The notes under the pieces are model-generated. The model saw nothing but the letters and a program-made list of their open reading frames with translations. It ran no database searches and was not told the DNA's origin. The position numbers and the translations under genes were made by a program. DNA of 64,000 nt from Rhodococcus koreensis (lineage in GTDB: Bacteria; Actinomycetota; Actinomycetes; Mycobacteriales; Mycobacteriaceae). The stretch is from positions 124,001 through 188,000 of the forward strand of contig NZ_FNSV01000002.1 in assembly GCF_900105905.1 (NCBI RefSeq), in the 5' to 3' direction. Below are positions 38,608-46,706 of the stretch, piece by piece. Within the stretch, counting starts at the first letter, position 1; each line of letters starts with the position of its first letter.

Positions 38608-41130
38608 CTATTGGTCATGTTCCCGGCTGATGGGAGTGGTCGGGTGGTGTGGGATTGTCGCGGTGCGGCCGGCGAGTTCGCGGAAGCCGGGGATACCGAG
38701 TGCGACTGTGGCATTGCCTCTGGCGATGGCGGTGCCGATCTCGGCGAGTTTTTCCCTAGTCGCGGCGAGGCTGACCCGGAGTCCTTCGGCTTCCCCGACC
38801 CAGCCTTTGTGCTCGGCTTCCGCGATGCGGGTGATGAGGTTGTCGCGGATGTCGACCAGGCGGTGTCGTTGGGCTGGATCGACCCTCAGCAGCGGACAGC
38901 GAACGCAACTGTGCTCGTGAATGCAGCCGGTGCCATATGCGCGGCCGCAGTCACCCAGCGCCAGTCGTCGCCGCTCGAAGTGGCCAAGGAACTCCTCCCA
39001 TTCGGCGTCGGTGGGTCTGCGGTATTCCTCGCTGGGCCGCAGGGCTCGGCGACGGGCGATGAAGGCGCGGTGTCCATCGATAGCTTCCTCGGGATAGACG
39101 GCCTTGTAGCCCATGGTGGTGTTGATGTCGCGGTGGCCGAGTATCAGCTGTGCAATGTGGGGCGGCATCCCGTTCATCACTGCGTCGGTGGTGAACAGGC
39201 GGCGGAAGTCGTGGGGCGCGAAGTCCAACGGTCGGCCCGCCGTGTCGGTGAGACCGGAGCGGGCCAGGGCGCCGCTGATCAGGTCGCGGACACCGCCGAT
39301 GGGGATCGGCCGGGTCTCGAGGCCGATGGCGCGTTGGAACAGCAGCGGCATCGGTGGGTTCCAAACCTTCTCGTGGTGGTCGTAGGCGACCACCAGAGGG
39401 ACACTGCCGTCGCTGCCGCGGACGCGACAGACGACCGCCGACAGCACATCGGCCAGTTCCGGTGAGATCACCAGCAGGCGTTCCTGATCGGTCTTCGACG
39501 GCGGAATCTGTAGTAGCGGAATGAGTTCCCCGGTGTGAGGTGTGCGGTATTGGACCAGGCTGGGGTGGGTCAGCTCGGTGAGCTCCTCGACCCGGATGCC
39601 GGTCATCCGCAGGACTTCGATGGCGGCCCACGCCCAGAAGGCGTTGTCCTCTTCTCGGTTCAGGTCACGTCGTCGACCAGTGTCGGGTTCTTCGGCCCAG
39701 ATGCGGGGCGAGTGCCGTTTCAGGCGTGCGCGCCGCAGGGTGAGGCCCTCCACGGTGAATTGCTCGCCAGGTCCGACCGTCCGGGCTGCCTCGAGGCGGG
39801 CCGCGGCTGCCTTGCGTTCTCGTTCGACGACAGTGGCCAGCGCGGGCAGTGCGGGCAGGCGTTCCCTGGTGCGCTGGTCCATGCGAGACTTGCGGCGGGA
39901 AGTCATCTTCCGGTGCTGCACGTCGGCGGCCCGGATCGGGCACGGCACCGCCCACGGTCCCCAGCGGGCCGGGTCGTCGACGGCCCATTGCGCCAGGTCG
40001 AGGTAGAAGCAGCGCACGGTGATCAGGATGTCGGCCGCGGAGTCGCGTTCGACCGTCGTCTCGACGACGTCGCCGTGTTCGTTTTTCGACCGCACCGTGC
40101 GGGTGCGGATTCGTTGTTTCCACCCGGCGGCGACCTCGGGGGTCAGTTGCAGCGAGTCGATTCCCGGATGGTGTCGTTCCAGGTCCTTCCAGAACCACAG
40201 GGTCAGCGTGGTGGCCAGGTTGGTCAACGTGCTGTAGTCGACGGCGGGTTGCCGTTCGCGCAAGTAGTCCACCAGCAGCTCACGCACCGGGCGACAGGCC
40301 AGGTCGTAGCGGTCGACGAGCTGCTCGACCGACAGCTTGCCGGCGAAAAGGCTGCTGAACATGCGCACCGTTGGCGGCGCATCCGCGGGGAAGGCCCCGA
40401 TCGAATGCAGCAGCTGGTAGAAGAGCGGGCTGTGCCGACTGGATCGGTTGGGTCCGGGGAACACCTCTCGGCTGGTCTGCATCAATTCGATGCAGTCGCC
40501 GGGGGTGACGTCGGCGACCGTGCCGCCCTTGGCGGCCATCATCAGCGCCACCCGCTCGATGGCCGGGACCATCGTCGCATCGCCCACCGTGCTCGACGTG
40601 CGGACCGCCCGCAGCTGCGCCAGGCCATGACGATCGCGGACTTTGGCCATCTCGTTGGCGATGCGCAGCGGCGAGGACGTGGCCATCAGCCAGCCCAGCG
40701 ACGGGCGCACGTAGTCGCCACCGATGAGCTGGATCAGCCCCATACCCAACAGCCTGTGGACCGAGCCGGGCTGCTCGCCGAGCAGCCCGGCGTCGTCCAG
40801 GTCGGCAAGCAGCTTGACGCGCCAGTCCCGGTGACCGTCGATCCCGGCGCCGGTGGCGTTCCACCGTTGCTGCCACGACGAGCCCGGATACAGCTCAAGC
40901 CAGTCCAGCACCGTCTGCAGCGACTTCTTGCGGTGATAGCGGGCGTTCGAGTCCTCGGCCCGAAATGGTTCGCCCGCCAGTCGGGCTTCGACGGTGCCGC
41001 GGCTCTGCCGGGTTGCCGGCCACGAGGTCGGCGCCGGCCGGGGCGGAAATTTCTCACGCAGCACCTCCGCTTCCCGGCTGAGCTGCCATGTTCTCGTGTT
41101 CCCGGCGCTGGAAACGGTTGCCGTCGTCAT
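38608..41130 (-). CDS. Large tyrosine recombinase, TnpB-like, element B
   Basis: About 840 residues and a clear paralogue of the element A protein (shared LLVDYLRERQP, DPARWGPW, PSKTD, PHDFRR). Active-site residues are Arg in MTGIRVEELTEL, HDFRRLF and GHRDINTTMGY. The Cys-rich segment GDCGRAYGTGCIHEHSCVRC and a helical tail follow. The ATG at 41130 overlaps the stop of the partner gene. The protein is unbroken, so the element may still move. Confidence 0.82.
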   Translation of the reverse strand: MTTATVSSAGNTRTWQLSREAEVLREKFPPRPAPTSWPATRQSRGTVEARLAGEPFRAEDSNARYHRKKSLQTVLDWLELYPGSSWQQRWNATGAGIDGHRDWRVKLLADLDDAGLLGEQPGSVHRLLGMGLIQLIGGDYVRPSLGWLMATSSPLRIANEMAKVRDRHGLAQLRAVRTSSTVGDATMVPAIERVALMMAAKGGTVADVTPGDCIELMQTSREVFPGPNRSSRHSPLFYQLLHSIGAFPADAPPTVRMFSSLFAGKLSVEQLVDRYDLACRPVRELLVDYLRERQPAVDYSTLTNLATTLTLWFWKDLERHHPGIDSLQLTPEVAAGWKQRIRTRTVRSKNEHGDVVETTVERDSAADILITVRCFYLDLAQWAVDDPARWGPWAVPCPIRAADVQHRKMTSRRKSRMDQRTRERLPALPALATVVERERKAAAARLEAARTVGPGEQFTVEGLTLRRARLKRHSPRIWAEEPDTGRRRDLNREEDNAFWAWAAIEVLRMTGIRVEELTELTHPSLVQYRTPHTGELIPLLQIPPSKTDQERLLVISPELADVLSAVVCRVRGSDGSVPLVVAYDHHEKVWNPPMPLLFQRAIGLETRPIPIGGVRDLISGALARSGLTDTAGRPLDFAPHDFRRLFTTDAVMNGMPPHIAQLILGHRDINTTMGYKAVYPEEAIDGHRAFIARRRALRPSEEYRRPTDAEWEEFLGHFERRRLALGDCGRAYGTGCIHEHSCVRCPLLRVDPAQRHRLVDIRDNLITRIAEAEHKGWVGEAEGLRVSLAATREKLAEIGTAIARGNATVALGIPGFRELAGRTATIPHHPTTPISREHDQ

Positions 41131-42368
41131 GACGTCCTCCGCCCGAACAGCACGTCCAGGCTGTCCTGCCGATATCTCAGCGGCGGTTGCTCGGGTTCGG
41201 GCAGCGGCTCGGTTCGTCGTCGGTGGTGGGCCAGCACCGCCTCGACGACGTCTTCGGGAGTCGGATTGACGTAGATCTGAGTTGTGGTCAGCGACGAGTG
41301 GCCAAGCACCCATTGCACGTCGGTGATCGGCATCTGCGGGTCGCGGGCCAGCCGATAGGCCGCGGTGTGACGCAGGTCGTGGAGCGACCAATTCGACCCC
41401 AGCAGCGCGTTCGCACGGCCGAACATCGCCCGGGCGGCGTGGTAGTTCAACGCACGATACGGCCGTCTCAGCGTCCACCACACCGGGTCATCCGGCCCGG
41501 CGGGCACCACGCCGTGTGTCTGCTGCTGGTAGAGCCGCAACCACACGAACGCGTCCGGCGACGCGGGGACCTGTTGCATCGCCCGTGACCCCTTGCGCAC
41601 CACTGTGATCAACTGCCCGCCAGGATCGACGCCGCCTTGCAGCACTCCCAGCAGTTCCGACGCTCGAACTCCGGTGGACACCCAAAACGCGACCAACGCC
41701 CGGTCCCGATCACACGACAAGCGAGCGAACAACTCATTGAACAGCGCGTCAGGAATCTGCCGAGGGATCCGCTTGACCTGCCGGGGCCGATACAGACCGG
41801 CGCGCTGCCGCTGAAACTGGTCCATCTGGTTGTGATGCGCATTCGGGCGACCGGACCGGGCCAGCGGAAACGGATTCGCCAACGGCCCGGTACCGGCCTC
41901 CACGTGGAACGCGTAGAAGCCGCGCAGCACCGTTTCGGAGTGCGCCACGGTCGCCACGGCGTAGGTGCGACCCGGCGAGCTCCTGCCGGTCACCGGGTTA
42001 AGCGTCGGTATCGTCGCCGCTGCAGGCTTGTCGGAGGAACGCCAATGCGGCCGAACGGGTTTGGTGCCCATCTGAATCCATCGGGAGAAGTCTCGCGCCT
42101 CGGCCCTGGTCGCCTCCTGCCACGCGACCTCCACTGCCGACAGGAAACGGAACCACCGAAGCAGGTCCATCCCGTAGGAACGCTGCGTTGCCGTCGACCG
42201 GCCCGCCGCCTGCAGTTCGGCCAGATACGCCGTCACCGCGCCCACCGGCTCACCACAAGCATCGACCAACCGAAACGGCTCCCACGGATCGCCGGTGGAC
42301 ACCAACGACCCGACCAACTCGACCCTCAACGACTCCAGATTCCGATTTCCATCTCGTGATTCAGACAT
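41127..42368 (-). CDS. Tyrosine recombinase, TnpA-like, element B
   Basis: About 413 residues from the ATG at 42368. The core-binding domain contains QRSYGMDLLRWFRFLSAVEV. Catalytic residues lie in STGVRASELLGV, LHDLRHTAAYR and LGHSSLTTTQIYV. It is a paralogue of the element A TnpA-like protein, with an extra short insert near residue 115. The frame extends to 42425 across the element end. It is coupled to the larger recombinase by an ATGA overlap. Confidence 0.84.
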   Translation of the reverse strand: MSESRDGNRNLESLRVELVGSLVSTGDPWEPFRLVDACGEPVGAVTAYLAELQAAGRSTATQRSYGMDLLRWFRFLSAVEVAWQEATRAEARDFSRWIQMGTKPVRPHWRSSDKPAAATIPTLNPVTGRSSPGRTYAVATVAHSETVLRGFYAFHVEAGTGPLANPFPLARSGRPNAHHNQMDQFQRQRAGLYRPRQVKRIPRQIPDALFNELFARLSCDRDRALVAFWVSTGVRASELLGVLQGGVDPGGQLITVVRKGSRAMQQVPASPDAFVWLRLYQQQTHGVVPAGPDDPVWWTLRRPYRALNYHAARAMFGRANALLGSNWSLHDLRHTAAYRLARDPQMPITDVQWVLGHSSLTTTQIYVNPTPEDVVEAVLAHHRRRTEPLPEPEQPPLRYRQDSLDVLFGRRTS

Positions 42369-42445
42369 GGTCAGGCAACATAGCCGGGCCTCACAGCGAC
42401 CAGCTCGAAGAACACGAACCCACACTCCGGTAGTTCAGTCAACAC

Positions 42446-42804
42446 ACCCACGGCCTGTGCACCCGGGTGTGTCCGAGCCGGTAGGCGCGCTTGACCCGGG
42501 CCACGGCACGGCGGGTAGTGCGTTCGGTGCCGGTGAATCCGAGGACCAGCAGCTTGTCATTGGCGACGTCGGCGCGAACCCGGCCCTTCGAATGTTCCAC
42601 CCACTCTTCGATTTTCGGTAGATATTCGTCGATCAACATCGGTCTCCTCTCCCGCGGCGTGCTCGGCCCACCGGCGCTGTCGCGTTCGGCGACGAGGCGG
42701 GCGACGGTGTGATGCGAGCACCCCGCCAACGCGGCGGCGGCACGATACGACTTCGTCAGGTCGTAGGCGGCAAGAATTTCCATGGCTTCCTTGGCAGACT
42801 TCAC
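42446..42804 (-). pseudogene. istA: IstA transposase, N-terminal piece
   Basis: From the GTG at 42804, behind GAGGAGAGGCC, it encodes about 118 residues. The helix-turn-helix region reads AAYDLTKSYRAAAALAGCSH and HTVARLVAERDS. The following LPKIEEWVEHSKGRVRADVA and RLGHTRVHRPWV lead into the catalytic domain. Element B interrupts it just after RPWV, giving a new stop. Confidence 0.82.
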
Positions 42805-42931
42805 AGTGGCCTCTCCTCGAGGACTCGCGTTTCGGCGTGGTAGCACCGTCGAGCGAACCCGAGGAGAGGCCCCGATCCGGGGAGGCGATCGGGAAGAAAA
42901 TCGAACGTGTCATACAGCTGAGACACCCGAG

Positions 42932-43027
42932 TGGGCAGTTTCGTGTCCGCCAGTGGGCAGAAACTCGTATCCGTCAGCGGGCAGTTTCGTGGCCACTACC
43001 GGGCGCTTTCGTGACCGCCCATGGGCA
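42932..43027. repeat. Array of IS21 terminal repeats
   Basis: GGGC(A/G)-type units begin at 42932, 42954, 42978, 43000 and 43022. The period is 22-24 bp and the typical unit is TGGGCAGTTTCGTGTCCGCC. Multiple terminal repeats that bind IstA are a known IS21-family trait. The last unit is split by the ISL3 element and resumes at 44768. Confidence 0.75.
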
Positions 43028-43035
43028 GTTTTTCA
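43028..43035 (+). repeat. 8-bp target duplication, left copy
   Basis: GTTTTTCA directly precedes the left inverted repeat of the ISL3 element; the same 8 bases follow the right end at 44760-44767. Eight-bp duplication is the rule for ISL3. Confidence 0.85.
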
Positions 43036-44759
43036 GGATCTGGCGCACTTTGTGTGAAGATTCTGGGCGTGTCGTCACGGCCTGCTGACCTGCGGCGGGT
43101 GAGGATCATCGGCGTGTGATTTCGAGAGTGTGCGAGCATTGTTGCCCCATCTGGTGGGTGTCGTCGTTGCCGGCGTCCGGAGGGTGGGTTCGACCATCCG
43201 TGTCGCCGCGGAACCGACAGGCGGGCGCGGTCGGTGCCCGCGTTGCGACGGCGAGTCCGCCCGGGTGCATTCCCGCTACCGCCGGCAGCTGTCGGACACC
43301 GCGATCGGCGGGCACCCCGTCACCATCGATATCCGAGTCCGCCGATTCTTCTGCGACACCACCGACTGCGCGGCAAAGACTTTCGCCGAACAGATCCCCG
43401 GATTGACTCAGCCCTGGGCGCGGAGAACCCCGGTGCTGGGCGCGGTGATCTCCGCGATCGGGTTGGCCGTGGCCGGCCGGGCCGGGGCCCGCCTCGCCTC
43501 GCGGCTCGGGATCCGCGTCGGCCGTGACACCCTGCTCCGAGCCGTCCGGGCGATACCGGACTCCAAGATCCGCGACGTCCGCGTCCTGGGCATCGACGAC
43601 TTCGCGATCCGCCGCGGGCATATCTATGGAACGGTCGTGGTCGATATGACCACCCGCACACCGATCGATCTGCTCGGCGATCGGACCGCGGAGACCGTCG
43701 CGACCTGGCTGAAGGAGCATCCCGGCACCGAAATCGTGTGCCGTGACCGCGCCGGCGCCTACGCCGACGGCATCCGATCGGGCGCCCCCGACGCCGTCCA
43801 GGTGGCCGACCGCTGGCACCTGTGGCACAACCTCGTCGAAGCGGTGGAGAAAACGGTGACCCGACACCGCGCCGATCTCCGCCCGGTCCTCCGCGAGACC
43901 GAGGCGGATGAAGTAGACAAGGGCCCGGATCAAGAGACGATCGGCTTAGGCGAGGTCACGTGGGCAGATCCCTGCCGAGTGGTGATCCGAACCCGAGAAC
44001 GACACGCCGCGATACAGGAACTGGCCTCGGCTGGTATGTCGATCTCGGCGATCGGGCGGAAACTCTCCCTGAACCGGAGAACGGTACGGAGGTTCGTCCG
44101 CGCCACGGACGTCGAGGAGTTGCTCGCCAAGACACGCTTCCGGACAAGCCTGCTCGACGAGTTCAAACCCTATCTGCACGAGCGGTTCAATGCCGGGTGC
44201 ACCGATGCGGCCCGCCTCACGTGTGAGATCGTCGAACGTGGGTATCGCGGAAGCGACAAGACCGTCCGCCGCTACCTGCAACCGCTGCGCGACGCACACA
44301 ACGCCCTGCCACCGGCAGCGGTCGCGCCCACCATCCGGCAGACCACCGGCTGGCTTACCCGCCGTCCGGACCGGCTCACCGACGACGAACGTGAACAGCT
44401 CAACGCGCTACTCGGACGCAGTCCTGCCCTGACCACCACCCGAGAGTTGGTCCACGATTTCGCCGAGATCATGACCGACCGCCGTGGCGGCGACCTCGCC
44501 ACCTGGATGACTGCTGTCGACGCTGACGGGCAACCGGCGCTGCGGTCCTTCGTCCGGGGTCTGCGCCGAGACCTCGATGCCGTCACCGCGGGGCTGACCC
44601 TGCCGCACAGTTCCGGTGCCGTCGAAGGCCACGTCAATCGCATTAAAATGCTCAAACGTCAAATGTATGGACGCGCCAACCTCGACCTCCTCCGCAAGCG
44701 AGTGATTCACGCCGTATAGCCAAGCCCCACAACAGAATCACGGAGAGTGCGCCAGATCC
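43036..44759 (+). mobile_element. Intact ISL3-family insertion sequence
   Basis: The inverted repeats begin GGATCTGGCGCACT at both ends and continue imperfectly to ATTCTG. An exact 8-bp target duplication and an unbroken transposase gene indicate a complete and recent insertion. The element lies inside the terminal repeats of the IS21 element. Confidence 0.92.
43130..44719 (+). CDS. ISL3-family transposase
   Basis: A 529-residue DDE transposase. The N-terminal zinc-finger-like region is CPRCDGESARVHSRYRR with a second Cys pair in RRFFCDTTDC. The ISL3 core is marked by GIDDFAIRRGHIYGTVVVD, then ADRWHLWHNL, and the C-terminal SSGAVEGHVNRIKMLKRQMY with the catalytic Glu. The start is taken as the GTG at 43130; the upstream sequence lacks a strong ribosome site. 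There is no frameshift, so it is probably active. Confidence 0.9.
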   Translation: MRALLPHLVGVVVAGVRRVGSTIRVAAEPTGGRGRCPRCDGESARVHSRYRRQLSDTAIGGHPVTIDIRVRRFFCDTTDCAAKTFAEQIPGLTQPWARRTPVLGAVISAIGLAVAGRAGARLASRLGIRVGRDTLLRAVRAIPDSKIRDVRVLGIDDFAIRRGHIYGTVVVDMTTRTPIDLLGDRTAETVATWLKEHPGTEIVCRDRAGAYADGIRSGAPDAVQVADRWHLWHNLVEAVEKTVTRHRADLRPVLRETEADEVDKGPDQETIGLGEVTWADPCRVVIRTRERHAAIQELASAGMSISAIGRKLSLNRRTVRRFVRATDVEELLAKTRFRTSLLDEFKPYLHERFNAGCTDAARLTCEIVERGYRGSDKTVRRYLQPLRDAHNALPPAAVAPTIRQTTGWLTRRPDRLTDDEREQLNALLGRSPALTTTRELVHDFAEIMTDRRGGDLATWMTAVDADGQPALRSFVRGLRRDLDAVTAGLTLPHSSGAVEGHVNRIKMLKRQMYGRANLDLLRKRVIHAV

Positions 44760-44767
44760 GTTTTTCA
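44760..44767 (+). repeat. 8-bp target duplication, right copy
   Basis: GTTTTTCA, identical to 43028-43035. Beyond it the interrupted IS21 terminal repeat continues as TGTCCGCCGACA. Confidence 0.85.
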
Positions 44768-44955
44768 TGTCCGCCGACACTCGATAACGCGGTCTTGGGA
44801 GTTAGTCGCGCGCCGATCTTCCCATTCGATGTGGAATCCACCTGCTGCAGGTGTTGCGCAAAGTTCAGGCCCGGTTATGCCAGAGGAGGTCAACGCCGCG
44901 GCCGACACCGCCTCTGATCCCGGGCCGGGCGCGTAGGGACCACTTCGGCTCGGTT

Positions 44956-44975
44956 CTCGGGCGCCGGCGCCCGAG
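44956..44975. promoter_or_regulatory. Perfect 20-bp palindrome
   Basis: CTCGGGCGCC and GGCGCCCGAG form an uninterrupted palindrome 19 bases before the ATG of a broken DUF6308-like gene. It could be an operator or form a cruciform or hairpin; no T tract follows. Confidence 0.55.
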
Positions 44976-44994
44976 GGGTGAGAGGGTGCGGGGT

Positions 44995-45221
44995 ATGACA
45001 TTGCGGCTGCCCACGCTCTTGCGATGGACTTGGATGCTGCGGCGGTCGCGGCGCTGAACCGGTACTACGGCCGCCCGTATCTGGGCGACGCCGCCTACGT
45101 CGGGGCGCACTTCGATTCCTGGTCGAGCACCGGGGACCGGGCAGGGGAGGCGGACCGGTTCACCGCGGACGATCTGGTTGCGGCGGATGTGCCCGTCGGT
45201 GCAGGTCCCACCGGAGGCTAG
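44995..45221 (+). pseudogene. DUF6308-like gene, frameshifted and truncated
   Basis: The ATG at 44995 opens MTLRLP. The conserved-looking continuation HALAMDLDAAAVAALNRYYG, then DAAYVGAHFDSW and ADRFTADDLVAA, is one frame over. Adding one C to the CCC run near 45015 would join them. This resembles the start of DUF6308-type actinobacterial proteins, which are about 200 residues. Here the frame ends after 75 residues, overlapping the end of the toxin gene. Confidence 0.45.
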
Positions 45222-45799
45222 CTGTCCGTGCGGAGAGCGGTCGGGGTCCAGGACGGCCAGGTCGGGTCGTCGATCGGATTGCCGTTGGTGAAGGTTGCGA
45301 TCAGGCGAAACGGGTGGGCTGTGGTGGTGTTGTCGTATACGTAGGCTTGGTCGGCGGCGGCGATCGCGGCCCGCAGTAGGGGCCACAACCGCCCAAACCG
45401 GGCCCGGATTTTCTCCTCGGGTACGTGGTGGCCTCCGTTCGCCACGCGGTCGACCACGCGCGCGACAGCTAACTCCTCCGGGATCAGGACCACGTGCAAG
45501 GTTATGTGGAATCCTGCCTGCTGGGCGGCGCGGAGCAGGTCGAGTTTCGACTCGTGGGAGAACACGGTCTCGGTGACGAACGATCGGCGTTGGGCGATCC
45601 GCTGTGCTCGTTGTTCGGCCGCAAGGGCGGCCGCTTCGTACGCGTGGGTTGCCGCCTCGTTCGGCCAGCGTGCGGCGGCGATGACGTCTGCGTTGACGAA
45701 GTCCAGGTGCGTGACAGGGCCGAGTACGTGTTCGTAGAACGTGGTCTTGCCGGCACCGTTCGGTCCGGCGATGGCGTGCAGGACGGGATCGGGGCTCAA
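45218..45799 (-). CDS. Zeta-toxin-like P-loop kinase
   Basis: A 193-residue P-loop protein starting at a TTG that overlaps the antitoxin stop (TTGA). Walker A is AIAGPNGAGKTTFYEHVL at residues 9-26. TETVFSHESKLDLLRAAQQA is typical of the zeta-toxin group, which phosphorylates UDP-N-acetylglucosamine and blocks wall synthesis. The C terminus includes YVYDNTTTAHPFRLIATF. The upstream gene looks like its antitoxin. Unlike Firmicutes epsilon-zeta operons, the antitoxin here is of a different, helix-ribbon type. Confidence 0.75.
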   Translation of the reverse strand: MSPDPVLHAIAGPNGAGKTTFYEHVLGPVTHLDFVNADVIAAARWPNEAATHAYEAAALAAEQRAQRIAQRRSFVTETVFSHESKLDLLRAAQQAGFHITLHVVLIPEELAVARVVDRVANGGHHVPEEKIRARFGRLWPLLRAAIAAADQAYVYDNTTTAHPFRLIATFTNGNPIDDPTWPSWTPTALRTDS

Positions 45800-46170
45800 G
45801 CGTCGGCCGACCCGCCCTCTTGTGCGGGGTGCCGAACGATGTTCCCGTGTTGGTCCAGCTCGACGTAGGAACGGCCGGAGTCGGCGAACTGTTCTGCCAG
45901 GTTCAGTCCTTCTCGGCGCTCGGTGATGCGCTCGGTCCATTCGGCGCGGACGACCGCCTGTTCCCGGTCGGTGAGCTCGTCGTAGTCGCGTCGTCCGTCC
46001 AGCACGTCGGCGACGTCGCGGTAGGAAACGCTGTGAGAGGCCTCCAGCTCGCGGCCGATCCGCGCCCAGTGCGCGATCTGTTGCGCGGCGCTGCGACTCA
46101 TCCGTCCACCGACCAGTTTCGCCGATGCGTAGAGCTCGTTGTCGATTCGAGTCGGGGATGTGGCTGCCAT
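45796..46170 (-). CDS. Antitoxin partner of the zeta-like toxin
   Basis: A 124-residue protein from the ATG at 46170. The N-terminal half (PTRIDNELYASAKLVGGRMS, RSAAQQIAHWARIGRELE) resembles the ParD-like ribbon-helix-helix antitoxins found beside small zeta kinases in actinobacteria. The C-terminal half is charged and probably wraps the toxin (EGLNLAEQFADSGRSYVELD). The stop overlaps the toxin start, giving coupled translation with antitoxin first. The operon may be self-repressed. Confidence 0.7.
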   Translation of the reverse strand: MAATSPTRIDNELYASAKLVGGRMSRSAAQQIAHWARIGRELEASHSVSYRDVADVLDGRRDYDELTDREQAVVRAEWTERITERREGLNLAEQFADSGRSYVELDQHGNIVRHPAQEGGSADA

Positions 46171-46323
46171 GTCGTGCACCTTCCTCTCGACACCACTGTA
46201 GCAGTTTGCAACAGCCCAGGTGGGTGTGGTGCCTGAGGTCAGTTCCGAAGCGTTTCCGAGCGGGCCTGCTGCCGGCATTTTGCTGTTATCGGCGAGTGGA
46301 TCGGTCGGCACCGGCGGCGGCGG

Positions 46324-46596
46324 TCATTGGCGTTCTGTCAACCGTGCGGTGTGCCGCTTCGCCACGTCGAGGTCGGCGTCGGCGATTCCGAGGGTGTCCT
46401 GGGCGGCGCGGAGGGCGTCGACGGCGCTCTCCAACGTCTCCGGTGCGGTGGTCGGGTCGCCGGGCTCGTTCACGTCGAGCGTGTGCGCGTCGAGGGCTGC
46501 GTAGGTGCGCTCGAGGTCGAGGAGGGTTCGGCGTAGGGCGTGCAGCGCATCCCGGACCTGGGTTACCTGCTCGTCGAGGTCGGCGGGGGTGCTCAC
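46324..46596 (-). CDS. Small helical protein, unknown
   Basis: A 90-residue protein starting at a GTG (46596). It is almost wholly helical, with heptad-like Leu/Ala spacing (LDEQVTQVRDALHALRRTLL, DLERTYAALDA) and a second helix (LESAVDALRAAQDTLGIADA). No family is recognised. It overlaps the stop of a 37-codon gene by four bases. The toxin-antitoxin operon lies 153 bases downstream in the same direction. Confidence 0.5.
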   Translation of the reverse strand: MSTPADLDEQVTQVRDALHALRRTLLDLERTYAALDAHTLDVNEPGDPTTAPETLESAVDALRAAQDTLGIADADLDVAKRHTARLTERQ

Positions 46597-46706
46597 ACGA
46601 TCACGTCCCGGAGTGCCGCGGCGGCGTTGGTGAGGTGCAGCTGCACGTCGGTCAGGGTGCCGGGCTGCTGGCGCACGCCGGCTGCCGGTTGGTCGACGTC
46701 GGTCAT
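46593..46706 (-). CDS. 37-residue peptide, unknown
   Basis: A 37-codon gene (MTDVDQPAAGVRQQPGTLTD, then VQLHLTNAAAALRDVIV) from the ATG at 46706. It is preceded on its strand by GACGGAGTGATCGC. It overlaps the following 90-residue gene by GTGA. Predicted N-terminal coil and C-terminal helix; no known family. The overlap is the main evidence that it is translated. Confidence 0.42.
   Translation of the reverse strand: MTDVDQPAAGVRQQPGTLTDVQLHLTNAAAALRDVIV

Larger units (their letters stand above)
38561..42445 (-). mobile_element. Two-gene tyrosine-recombinase element B
   Basis: A 3.9-kb insertion in istA, related to element A in gene order, overlap and protein sequence, and in the same orientation. 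It has the identical end motifs: GTTGACTGAAC (complement of 42433-42443) and GTTCAGAGAA (complement of 38563-38572). The split in istA lies between RPWV and TEPG. Only 290 bases of istA separate it from element A. Confidence 0.72.
33035..44779 (-). mobile_element. IS21-family element with three nested insertions
   Basis: Truncated istB, three separated pieces of istA and a set of terminal repeats ending near 44779 (complement TGTCGGCGGACATG) outline one IS21-family element. Two tyrosine-recombinase elements (34484-38270 and 38561-42445) split istA, and an ISL3 element (43036-44759) splits the terminal repeats. Reassembled, istA would be about 520 codons, normal for the family. The istB-side end is lost. 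Confidence 0.75.

Noticed and set aside
39535..41274. 579-residue plus-strand frame over the element B recombinase
   Set aside because: Shadow of the minus-strand recombinase; composition and lack of motifs are decisive.
34532..42368. Recombinase genes as natural parts of the IS21 element
   Set aside because: IstA reads continuously when they are removed, and both have their own matching ends, so they are insertions.
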